Below are positions 9,893-17,920 of a DNA stretch of 61,439 nt, piece after piece (positions within the stretch are counted from its first letter, which is position 1; each line of letters starts with the position of its first letter). The position numbers and the translations under genes are program-made. Below the pieces are notes generated by a model. The model saw only the letters and a program-made list of their open reading frames with translations, was not told the origin of the DNA and searched no databases. Source of the stretch: Physcocola sp002396385 (GTDB taxonomy: Bacteria > Bacteroidota > Bacteroidia > Bacteroidales > Paludibacteraceae); the NCBI GenBank assembly GCA_946535435.1, contig CAMNDM010000016.1, positions 1 through 61,439 of the forward strand, written 5' to 3'.

Positions 9893-12247
9893 ATGCGCAA
9901 ATTTATAGTCAATGCTTTTTTGCTTTTTGTGATCGCTCTGACGGGCTGCAATGAAACTAAAACTTTTGAGTTCCGCTATGTTAGTGGCACAGTGCAGCAT
10001 GGAGAATTCGGAAATGCATTGATTACCATTGGTGAGGAGGTGGTAAGGACCGACGATAGCGGACGCTATGTTTGTCCTGTTTTTCCTTACAGTGAATTGG
10101 GCAACGCTTGCATCAAGTGCGCAGGATACAGCGACGTCTATATGTCTGTGTCTGAACTGCTGGCGCCCCCCGACGAGAAGCCTATAAAATTGAGCTGGGA
10201 AACACGTTCGGCAAATTTCGGGGAGCCGCTGTGGCTTGCGTACGGAAGGGTTTCGGCAGAATTAGATTCTGCAACCGTATTTCGTAATAAAAACAACCAG
10301 ATTGTTAGGTCTTTCGATGTCTCGCTGGCTGAGGATTCGAAAGTGGAAGGAGTATTTAATGATATGCTGCCGGGTGGCCGGATCTTGAAGAATTCGATAA
10401 AATTTTACCATGAAGATTATTGTGCGGGCCTTGCCGAACTGAGGGTTTACGAAAAACATGGCGGGCTGGTCTCTTTGGGCAAGGGTAGTTCGATAACGTT
10501 GAGTTTCGATGCAAGTGAGAGTTTTTACCCTAAAAATGTTTGGTTTTGGTGGTACGATGAGGAGTTAGGCTGCTGGGTGGCAGAAAAACGCGTCTCGAAA
10601 GAATATGGTAAGTATACAGCCAAGGTGGACAAACTGGGGTGGTGGTGCGCCTATGCCTTCAGACCCAGTAGAAACTTGCTGGGGGAAGACGCCGATTTTA
10701 AGGCCTTCACTTCCACCCTGACCGACTATGCCGGTGTGCCTGTTCCGTATGCATTATTGACAGTAAGTAACGGGGGGCAAGTGTTGGGAACGTGCCGAAC
10801 TGACAGGAACGGCAGATTCCTATTCTATTCATACGTGGATGTTGATGTCACCTTCGAAGGTTACCATATATGCGAGCCAACTCCCTACTATCCGTTCGTT
10901 AAAGATGTTTTTCACCCTTACTGCATTCCTATAGAAAAGAAAGAGAAGGTTTTCCCAAAAAAGATAAGGCTGACAAACTGCATGCTAGGTAAGGACAAAA
11001 AACGCTTGACCGACTCTGAATTCATTAAAAAGGGAACCTACCTTTCTAGAGACAGCATGTCACGCCCTCTAGCGTTAGACCACCCCGATATGCGTAGAGA
11101 GAATTCACCTATTTCCTGGCAATCGTTCCAACTGGAGTTTTTGGAACCCTCTGGTATAAAAAGAAAGTCCTTATTGAAACATGGAGATCTTGGCGGATTA
11201 TTGGATATTGATGCGTCTAAACCCATTAAATTGATTGTAGCCACTGAAGACGAGTTCCAACTGAACATAAAGCGTGTGACCGATGCCTATGGCAGGGAGG
11301 CGATGATTGATCTGTACAACGACTACGTCAATCCTAGAGCACTGCTGACAGGAAAGCTTAATGTTGAATTTTTCGGTGCCGACTCTGTGTTTAACCAAAC
11401 TGTCAACTTCAACCGTTTTAGCAAGTCGACATTCATGAAGCCCCAAACTTCAACTGATGGAAACGTATTGGTAAACATATTATTGACAGTGCTGTACTGT
11501 GTACTTTCCTTTGTGATGGTTTATTTGTGGAAGAATAAAAAGGAATACAACGAGCTTTCATTCAAGGACAGTTTAAAAAAGTGGTGGAACGGAAAAGACT
11601 CCACAGCAGATGCACAGGTTCGCCTCATAGCCTGTGTTTTGCAACTGCATCTGGTGTTTACCAACCGGCAAAAACAGCTTATTGGCCAATATGCCGATAA
11701 ACTTGGATTCTATAACTTCCTTCCAATGGTAGAGGTTGCCGTTAAAGGGGATAATAGTATTTCTGACGGTGACTATCAGGAGTTGAACAAGCGGCTCAGT
11801 CTTTCCGAGCGGCGTGAACTGGTACACCTCCTGTTCAAACTGGCGGCGGAAGACGACGGCATCAAAAACGACGAGTGGCATCTGGTTTCGCAGATAATGT
11901 CCAATCTGAAGTTGAACAAGGCTAATGTTGTGTATATGCAGCGCCGCTATTCGCCGCTCCGTAGCGAGTTTGGCGACTATTCGAGCTACTATTCGTCGTC
12001 AGGCGACAAGGGCAGTGGCTCGACGAACAGTGGTGGCGACCCCGCTAAGAATAGCGCCTATGCGTCAGACTATGCCGAACTGGGCCTTACTTCTAGTGCA
12101 ACCAAGGAGGAAGTGCAGCAGGCCTATCATAAGTTGGCGATGGAATACCACCCCGACCTGCCGAAAAACGCAGGCCGGCACAACGAGTGCGTCCGCAAAA
12201 TGGCGGCAGTGAATGTGGCCTACAAACGGCTGACGCAGCATTTGTGA
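9893..12247 (+). CDS. lipoprotein with membrane span and cytoplasmic TerB-like plus DnaJ domains
   Basis: 784 residues. A lipoprotein signal ends LTGCN (Cys19). Residues about 20-520 are extracytoplasmic, with a carboxypeptidase-regulatory-like beta domain (about 270-340, VPVPYALLTVSNGG ... TDRNGRFLF). A strong transmembrane segment lies at about 524-546 (VNILLTVLYCVLSFVMVYLW). It is followed by Lys-rich residues, a helical TerB/DjlA-like region (about 565-690) and a J domain at the extreme C-terminus (about 722-784) with the HPD motif at 753-755. J domains stimulate Hsp70 (DnaK) ATPase, so the tail should face the cytoplasm. This combination of a lipid-anchored outer part and a J-domain tail is one I do not recognise as a named family. 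It follows the FISUMP-like gene by 95 bp and may be co-transcribed. Confidence 0.75.
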   Translation: MRKFIVNAFLLFVIALTGCNETKTFEFRYVSGTVQHGEFGNALITIGEEVVRTDDSGRYVCPVFPYSELGNACIKCAGYSDVYMSVSELLAPPDEKPIKLSWETRSANFGEPLWLAYGRVSAELDSATVFRNKNNQIVRSFDVSLAEDSKVEGVFNDMLPGGRILKNSIKFYHEDYCAGLAELRVYEKHGGLVSLGKGSSITLSFDASESFYPKNVWFWWYDEELGCWVAEKRVSKEYGKYTAKVDKLGWWCAYAFRPSRNLLGEDADFKAFTSTLTDYAGVPVPYALLTVSNGGQVLGTCRTDRNGRFLFYSYVDVDVTFEGYHICEPTPYYPFVKDVFHPYCIPIEKKEKVFPKKIRLTNCMLGKDKKRLTDSEFIKKGTYLSRDSMSRPLALDHPDMRRENSPISWQSFQLEFLEPSGIKRKSLLKHGDLGGLLDIDASKPIKLIVATEDEFQLNIKRVTDAYGREAMIDLYNDYVNPRALLTGKLNVEFFGADSVFNQTVNFNRFSKSTFMKPQTSTDGNVLVNILLTVLYCVLSFVMVYLWKNKKEYNELSFKDSLKKWWNGKDSTADAQVRLIACVLQLHLVFTNRQKQLIGQYADKLGFYNFLPMVEVAVKGDNSISDGDYQELNKRLSLSERRELVHLLFKLAAEDDGIKNDEWHLVSQIMSNLKLNKANVVYMQRRYSPLRSEFGDYSSYYSSSGDKGSGSTNSGGDPAKNSAYASDYAELGLTSSATKEEVQQAYHKLAMEYHPDLPKNAGRHNECVRKMAAVNVAYKRLTQHL

Positions 12248-12494
12248 GGAAATGACTGAGGCAGAACCGCAAAGGTAATTATGCTGAATTAATCATAATT
12301 ATTTTGGCAGTACTCATCATGGGGTTGCGGTGCTACCTTCTTTTTGAAGATTTGGACGAACCGATTGAATACTTCTTTTGTTAACTTGTCAAAAAAATTG
12401 CAGAAAAAGTCTGCCAAACAGAAAATTTCAATATTTTTGTTTTCAGAATTGGGCGTTTTTCTTTAGACTTTACTAGATTGAAAAAAGGAATACT

Positions 12495-13016
12495 ATGTGG
12501 ATAAAAAAGATTTTCGAGCGTTCTGTCGAGTTCAAATTCAAAGGTATCACCTATGAGCATATCAATTCGAAGGCCAATTTGAAGAAGCCGGGTTGCTACT
12601 TCATTGGGGGAAACAACTATAAAGGCGAATTGAGCAAATACTCGTTTGAATTTGAGTTGGATAGGTTTTTAGGGAGATTCAATAACAATCCCTCTCCCTA
12701 TGTTTCTGGCAGTTTTACGTTCCAAGACCAAAGCCCGGTTTTAGAATTAAAAATTTCAAAGCCAAACAGACAGGTTGTTGGGCACGCTGTATCAGCCATC
12801 CCGCTGTGTTTCGTTCCGGTGTTCCTAATAGGAATATGCTGTGACGCATATGATGTTTCTAAAATTTTGGCAATCGGTTTTATACTTGTGTTTACTTTTA
12901 TAATTAATGTTGGTTTATTCGCATTTTTTTACTTCGACTATACCGATATTGAAAACGATTTCAAGATATTGGAGAGGCAGGTAAAAAAACGTCCAGTTAC
13001 CGATAAAGAACCGTAG
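12495..13016 (+). CDS. membrane protein of unknown function
   Basis: 173 residues. A soluble N-terminal region of about 95 residues rich in Phe, Tyr and Lys is followed by two adjacent membrane helices (about 99-118, AVSAIPLCFVPVFLIGIC; about 124-147, ILAIGFILVFTFIINVGLFAFF) and a charged C-terminal tail (ERQVKKRPVTDKEP). No known motif. It lies 247 bp after the J-domain lipoprotein, same strand, in lower-GC DNA than its neighbours. The start follows an A-rich stretch (GAAAAAAGGAATACT), where GGAA may act as a weak ribosome site. Confidence 0.55.
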   Translation: MWIKKIFERSVEFKFKGITYEHINSKANLKKPGCYFIGGNNYKGELSKYSFEFELDRFLGRFNNNPSPYVSGSFTFQDQSPVLELKISKPNRQVVGHAVSAIPLCFVPVFLIGICCDAYDVSKILAIGFILVFTFIINVGLFAFFYFDYTDIENDFKILERQVKKRPVTDKEP

Positions 13017-13202
13017 AAGTAGATACACTAACGCCTTTCATAACGTCTGTAGTTGTTGATTGTGGTCCTATGCGGCATTGACCCCAAATTTACGCATTTC
13101 GTTATACACTACCATTTATCCTAAAAACATCCTTTATACCGAATTTCTTGATTTTTATGCTGTATAACATAAAAATGGGGGGGTGATTTGGGAGAATCAT
13201 GC

Positions 13203-13210
13203 TATATTTG
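13203..13210 (+). promoter_or_regulatory. -7 box (TATATTTG) upstream of TonB-C protein
   Basis: Exact TAnnTTTG match 92 bp before the ATG at 13302. No TTTG stands at the expected distance, so it is only a partial promoter match. Confidence 0.4.
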
Positions 13211-13301
13211 CATATTAACTAGACTTTGAAACGTGATTTCTGCAGTCTGAACGATTCTATAAAGAGTTTTTCAAAAGTTACCTATATCAAAACATTAGCC
13301 C

Positions 13302-13718
13302 ATGAAAAAACGCTTGATATTCATTTTTTTCGCAATGTTCGGCTATGGCTACGCACTAGCTAACACCGAAAACACACCTGAGGCTAGCGAAAAAGACTCC
13401 GATTATGTTTACGTACGCATTGAACAGAAACCTCAATTCGAAGGAGGTCAACAGGCATTATTGGACTATATAAACAAGAATCTAGTATACCCTAAAGAAG
13501 CCATCGAACAGAAAATAGAAGGAAAAGTTTTAGTTTCCTTTATTGTTAACACCGACGGTTCTATAAGCGATGTAGAAGTTGTAAAGTCTGCCGGCAAACT
13601 CCTTGATGACGAAGCCATAAGGCTTGTCAACGAAATGCCAAAATGGATACCTGCCTCAAACAAAGGAAAGAAATTCCGCACGAAGCTGACATTACCCTTT
13701 AATTTCAAATTTAATTAA
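13302..13718 (+). CDS. secreted stand-alone TonB C-terminal domain protein
   Basis: 138 residues. A cleavable signal peptide (MKKRLIFIFFAMFGYGYALA) is followed by about 35 linker residues and a TonB_C domain (about 45-138). Typical features are the YP pair in NLVYPKEA, the strand GKVLVSFIVNTDGSISDVEV, and DDEAIRLVNEMPKWIPA. True TonB has an N-terminal membrane anchor and a Pro-rich spacer that spans the periplasm; both are absent here. The protein is probably periplasmic or outer-membrane associated and cannot transduce energy alone. It converges with the TonB receptor locus, whose last gene ends at 13816, but whether it serves those receptors is unknown. Confidence 0.75.
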   Translation: MKKRLIFIFFAMFGYGYALANTENTPEASEKDSDYVYVRIEQKPQFEGGQQALLDYINKNLVYPKEAIEQKIEGKVLVSFIVNTDGSISDVEVVKSAGKLLDDEAIRLVNEMPKWIPASNKGKKFRTKLTLPFNFKFN

Positions 13719-13749
13719 GGCTGCTAGATTTAGAAATTAACCTAAAGGT

Positions 13750-13790
13750 CAAAAAAAACATCCACCAAGACTGAATATCTGGTGGATGTT
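13750..13790 (-). terminator. intrinsic terminator of the TonB receptor-HMA operon
   Basis: Perfect 11-bp stem AACATCCACCA (13757-13767)/TGGTGGATGTT (13780-13790), followed on the minus strand by a run of T. It lies 26 bp after the HMA gene stop and may also block read-through from the converging 13302 gene. Confidence 0.85.
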
Positions 13791-13815
13791 GAACCGGTAG
13801 AAAAAGGCCGAAACG

Positions 13816-14133
13816 TTATTTCTTTGTCTCTTTCTTCTTGTCTGCCGTGTTTTCGATGACCGAAATTGTATAGCCAATTTTCTGGAAGGCTTTCTCGAAG
13901 TCTGCTACTGTGCTTTTATTGGCGTCGTATGAGATGGAGACCTGTTGTTTTTCAACGCTGGTCTGAATATCTTTCACCCCCTTAACAAAGCGGATGTTGC
14001 TCTTGATTTTGTTCTCGCACTTTTGGCAGTGCATTTGTGGAGTGGTGGTCACTACCAGAGTGGCCAGTTCCCCTGCATGTAGGCAAACTGTTGTAAACAG
14101 TGTTGCGAGCGATGTCATTAAAAATCTTTTCAT
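13816..14133 (-). CDS. exported heavy-metal-associated (HMA) domain protein
   Basis: 105 residues. A signal peptide (MKRFLMTSLATLFTTVCLHA) precedes a single HMA ferredoxin-like domain (about 24-95) with the metal-binding motif MHCQKC (Met34, Cys36, Cys39). The Lys-rich tail (TADKKKETKK) is disordered. HMA domains bind Cu(I), Zn(II) or similar soft metals; export implies a periplasmic carrier or sensor. The gene starts 8 bp after the end of the TonB receptor gene on the same strand, so the two are almost certainly one operon. The protein may hand metal to or from that receptor. The metal cannot be told from sequence alone. Confidence 0.85.
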   Translation of the reverse strand: MKRFLMTSLATLFTTVCLHAGELATLVVTTTPQMHCQKCENKIKSNIRFVKGVKDIQTSVEKQQVSISYDANKSTVADFEKAFQKIGYTISVIENTADKKKETKK

Positions 14134-14141
14134 ATCTATAA

Positions 14142-16124
14142 TCAGTATTTGTTAAACTTGAATCTTAATCCTATGTAGCCCATTATACCGTCGGTAGGGG
14201 CCCATATCTGGGTAGCATCAAAATTCGTACCCCAAGGGGTATCTGCCCCCATAATCGGATTCTTTTGTTTGTAATTTGTCAGGTTCTCGCCTCCTATATA
14301 GACGCTAAACAGGCGGAACTCACGTGTTACCTGTATGTTCAGCAGACCGTAGGCCGGAGTTTTGTCGGTATTGCCAACAGCTTTGTAGAGCCGCATCGGG
14401 CCGATCAGCTGCCCTGTCACATCGAACTGCCAAATTTCAAGCGGAGTTTTATAAGAGAGGGTCAACATGCCCTTATATCTTGAGGTGAGTGGCCGCTCTT
14501 TCAAGCATCCGTCATAAGTCGATTTTGCCGACTGCCACCTGTAGGCTGCAGTCATTTCAAATCCTTTGGTAAAAGGGTAGGTGGCGTCAACCTGTATGGT
14601 GTGCGAGTAGCTGCGCCCGTCCAGGTTCTCAAAGATTAACAGACTGTCTTGTTCCCGGTTGACGACAAGTTGTTGCAAGAAGTCGGTATAGTAGTATTCT
14701 GCATTTAACAGCAGTGTTTTTTCTGCAACCGGTATGCTGAACGCAGCCGATATTCCATGGTTCCAGGCCTCTTCTTGGTTGAGGTTTGGCGTTATGTATA
14801 TCGCTCTTCCTGTTGCTAACAAGGGCGAGTTCTCGGCAAGGGCGTGAGGGGTGCGGTAGCCTTTGCCTGATGAGGCGCGCAACGACAGTAGCTTGCTGGG
14901 ACTGTATTTCAGGTGGACGCGTGGGGTGAAGAAGGCACCGTAGGCCTCGTTATAGTCTTCACGTAGACCCGCCATTGCTGTAAGTTTGTCACTCAGTTTC
15001 AGTGTGTATTGTGCGTATGCGCCAACTGTCGCCTCGGTTAGCCGGTGGCGTCCGTTACAGTTGCTGGTGGCAGGGTTCGCCAGCTCCACGTCTTCTTTAT
15101 AGTAGTCGTAATTGTAGCTGATGCCCGCTGCCAAGTTGTGCATCGGCGTTAGGTCGGTTTCAAACAGTAGTTGTGCGTAACCAGTGTTGTTATTCACGTC
15201 GTAGACCGATTTCCCGATATTGTTGTCGGCATCGTGCAATTGTCCTGCTAAAATCAGTGCTATGCTGGTGTTGTGCTCGTCAAGAAACATATAGGCATTT
15301 TTCCATTGTCCCTCGTAGCGGTCAGTATTCACCATAATGCCGTATCGGTCAGAGGTTGACTGGTGCTTGTCTTGTCCGCCGTCCCTCTCTTCGTGTAGCA
15401 TTTTTACCATAAACTGGCTTAACACGTGCTTGTAGCGATAGCCCCAACGGTTGGCCAGGCTCAGTTGTTTTACTTTAGGCATGTCCAAAAATCCGTCGTT
15501 GTTCTCATCGTGGGCCATGCTGGCGTTCTCGGCATGCAGTAAAAGGGCGGTGCTTACTTTGTTTGTCAGGCGGATAGCTCCAGCGGCATTGGCCTCTGTC
15601 TTTAATTTGGAATTGATGTATATATTGCCCAGCACACCGTCTATTAGGTGGGGTTTCAGCATTTCCACATTAATTTGTCCCGTAATGCTCTCCGGACCGT
15701 TTTTTACAGACGACGCTCCTTTCGAAACCTGTATGCTCTGCATCCAAGTTCCAGGAATGTAGTTGAGCGAATAGGGAATGGCCGCCCCCCTCAGGTTGGG
15801 AAAGTTCTCGGTGAGCATCTGCACGTATGTCCCGCTTAGTCCAAGCAGTTTTATTTGACGTGCTCCGGTGGTCGCATCGCTGTAGTTAACGTCGACCGAC
15901 GGATTGTTGGTAAAACTTTCGCCTAAATTGCAGCATGCGGCACGCAGCAGGTCGGTTGAACCAATGGTTTCCTTATTTTCAACCGAGAGCTTTTTGCGGA
16001 ATTCAAATTTACCGCCTTTGACTTCCACAGCCTCCAGGTTGTTTACGTTTGTAGAGTCGGTCTGCGCGAAAACGTTGGCCGCACAAAGTATGCTTAAGAG
16101 GGAAATGGTGTTTTTAGTGCTCAT
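14142..16124 (-). CDS. TonB-dependent outer-membrane receptor (metal-type)
   Basis: 660 residues. Signal peptide (MSTKNTISLLSILCAANVFAQ), then a plug domain (about 45-165; LEAVEVKG TonB-box-like start, ARQIKLLGLSGTYVQMLTEN, SIQVSKGASSVKNG) and a 22-strand-type barrel ending in LRFKFNKY. There is no carboxypeptidase-regulatory N-terminal extension, unlike SusC proteins and the other receptor in this locus. Its length and plug are like vitamin B12, siderophore and copper receptors. The linked HMA gene suggests a metal or metal complex as ligand; the ligand is not known. It lies 77 bp downstream of the DUF6850-like gene, same strand, so a longer operon from about 22.2 kb is plausible. Confidence 0.85.
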   Translation of the reverse strand: MSTKNTISLLSILCAANVFAQTDSTNVNNLEAVEVKGGKFEFRKKLSVENKETIGSTDLLRAACCNLGESFTNNPSVDVNYSDATTGARQIKLLGLSGTYVQMLTENFPNLRGAAIPYSLNYIPGTWMQSIQVSKGASSVKNGPESITGQINVEMLKPHLIDGVLGNIYINSKLKTEANAAGAIRLTNKVSTALLLHAENASMAHDENNDGFLDMPKVKQLSLANRWGYRYKHVLSQFMVKMLHEERDGGQDKHQSTSDRYGIMVNTDRYEGQWKNAYMFLDEHNTSIALILAGQLHDADNNIGKSVYDVNNNTGYAQLLFETDLTPMHNLAAGISYNYDYYKEDVELANPATSNCNGRHRLTEATVGAYAQYTLKLSDKLTAMAGLREDYNEAYGAFFTPRVHLKYSPSKLLSLRASSGKGYRTPHALAENSPLLATGRAIYITPNLNQEEAWNHGISAAFSIPVAEKTLLLNAEYYYTDFLQQLVVNREQDSLLIFENLDGRSYSHTIQVDATYPFTKGFEMTAAYRWQSAKSTYDGCLKERPLTSRYKGMLTLSYKTPLEIWQFDVTGQLIGPMRLYKAVGNTDKTPAYGLLNIQVTREFRLFSVYIGGENLTNYKQKNPIMGADTPWGTNFDATQIWAPTDGIMGYIGLRFKFNKY

Positions 16125-16201
16125 ATTGAACTTTCGTTAACTGCAACTTTTTGAATAATTGCACAAAATTAAGAAAATACAGCATATTGATGGTGTATAA
16201 A

Positions 16202-17920
16202 TTAGAAGATGACGAATGTGGAGACATTGAACCACTGTTCGTTGTGCTTGTCGGGCATGGTCTGTATCATTGGGCAGGCGGCATAGTAGCCGACGGGTTT
16301 GTCGAACCCGACGTCTTTCAACCTTTCTCCTGTAATGTTCATATACTTTACTTTCGCCCCAATGCCACACTTCTTTAAGAAATAGGTGTAAGAGATTTCT
16401 GCAACTGTTTGCGTGTACTCTGCGGCATAGTAGGCATACGGCGCGAAGCAGGTTTGGAAGTCGAGGTGGCTGATGCTGCTGGCTGTTATGTCCACATCGT
16501 AAGTATGGTTCCTGACCGATTGAATCCCCGACTGTACCGATGTGGAAAACTCAAACTTCTTCTTGGTAAGTTTATAGTCGGCGCGTCCATAAGGCATGAC
16601 GTTGAGATTGTCTACTTCGAAATGGTAGAAGGTGTTTTGTTCGTTCCTGTGCAGGTAGTTGGCGCCTCCTTGCAATCCGAATGTGCTGTGTCTGCCCAAT
16701 GCAAATTCCGCTCTCAGTGCGTTCGCACCCTGCTGGGTGGTCAGCTTGTAGTTTTGGTATTCTGCAATCTGCCTATAGTCGTAGGTCGATTTTGCGATGT
16801 TGGTCATATACCTTTCGAATACACGCTCGTAGCCCAACCGTTTCATTAGTTCGTGCTCGGAGAGCAGATGGATGCTGATGGTTTTCCCGCATTGCCACTT
16901 GAAATGCAGTTGCGGTGTAAAGACAGATGTCGTGCTGGCATAGAGGTCGTAATACTCGTTCTCTTCCACTGTCAGCTTGTTTCTTTGGTAGCCGATGTTC
17001 GCCGTGACGCATACCTTCTTCTGGACCGGAGATGTGTATGAAAAGTCGGTGAGGAAACCGTTTAAATAGTGCATTCTTGATGTCCCCATAAACACACCGC
17101 TCTCTTTGTTGTCGTAGAGGCCGAATCCGTGCACGACGAAGAAGCGCTGTTGCTCGCCAGGTCTCCAATAGCGGTCGTGTTCATATTGTTTGTTCCTTAG
17201 GTATCCGCCACCCAACATCAGTTGCTGTCCTTTTGGGGTGACGTAGCCCAAATCGAGTCCGAATTGTAGGAAAGTGGTGTTGTTCAGCAACCGGGGGTCT
17301 GTCATTCGGTGGGCTTGCTCGCCCTTGAACTTTGCGGAGGCTCCCAACCATATACTGCCTAAATTCACGCCGTATTGTCCCTCAATGTCGTAGGTCTCGA
17401 ACTGGCTGTTTCCTCCAGTGGTGTCGGTCAATATAAACGGCCAGTAGAGATTGGGAAACCTTGTGGTGCTCCAGCCAATGTTGCGGTGTTTGCCTCGCGC
17501 ATACGCCACGGTTCCGCTTAGTGTTCCCGCCTTCCCGTAGTTATGGCTTCCATGTCCGTAAAGTCGCCAGTCGTAACTGCCGTTACCCTCGTAGGGTAGG
17601 AAGTCGCCTTCTGCCTTGCCCGCCGAATAGCCAGTCAGTACAATGTTTTGGTAACTGTGCAAAGGTTGCGCGTGTGTGGCGGTGGTATCGGTGTCGGCAG
17701 AGTCGCGTCTTCTCAGGTCGTTGTCTATTGCATGGAAGACCGGGTGTTTGCTTAGCCTGAGTTCCCTATTGGCCGAAATGTCGGTATTGAAACTGTTAGC
17801 TCGGCTCTCAGAGGGAGATAAACTGTAGTCGGGACAGTGTGTTAATCCGTGGTTCTGGGAAAAACTGCACATGACACCGCAACATTCAAAAATAAGTAGT
17901 GCGGTTAAAATGTATTTCAT
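16202..17920 (-). CDS. DUF6850-like outer-membrane beta-barrel protein
   Basis: 572 residues with signal peptide (MKYILTALLIFECCGVMCSFSQ) and long stretches of alternating hydrophobic/aromatic residues typical of a large outer-membrane barrel, ending in WFNVSTFVIF with a C-terminal Phe. I recognise the arrangement (TonB receptor followed by such a barrel) and its likely assignment as DUF6850, but no function. The start codon overlaps the stop of the preceding TonB receptor gene by four bases (ATGA), which implies translational coupling and a joint role at the outer membrane. Confidence 0.7.
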   Translation of the reverse strand: MKYILTALLIFECCGVMCSFSQNHGLTHCPDYSLSPSESRANSFNTDISANRELRLSKHPVFHAIDNDLRRRDSADTDTTATHAQPLHSYQNIVLTGYSAGKAEGDFLPYEGNGSYDWRLYGHGSHNYGKAGTLSGTVAYARGKHRNIGWSTTRFPNLYWPFILTDTTGGNSQFETYDIEGQYGVNLGSIWLGASAKFKGEQAHRMTDPRLLNNTTFLQFGLDLGYVTPKGQQLMLGGGYLRNKQYEHDRYWRPGEQQRFFVVHGFGLYDNKESGVFMGTSRMHYLNGFLTDFSYTSPVQKKVCVTANIGYQRNKLTVEENEYYDLYASTTSVFTPQLHFKWQCGKTISIHLLSEHELMKRLGYERVFERYMTNIAKSTYDYRQIAEYQNYKLTTQQGANALRAEFALGRHSTFGLQGGANYLHRNEQNTFYHFEVDNLNVMPYGRADYKLTKKKFEFSTSVQSGIQSVRNHTYDVDITASSISHLDFQTCFAPYAYYAAEYTQTVAEISYTYFLKKCGIGAKVKYMNITGERLKDVGFDKPVGYYAACPMIQTMPDKHNEQWFNVSTFVIF

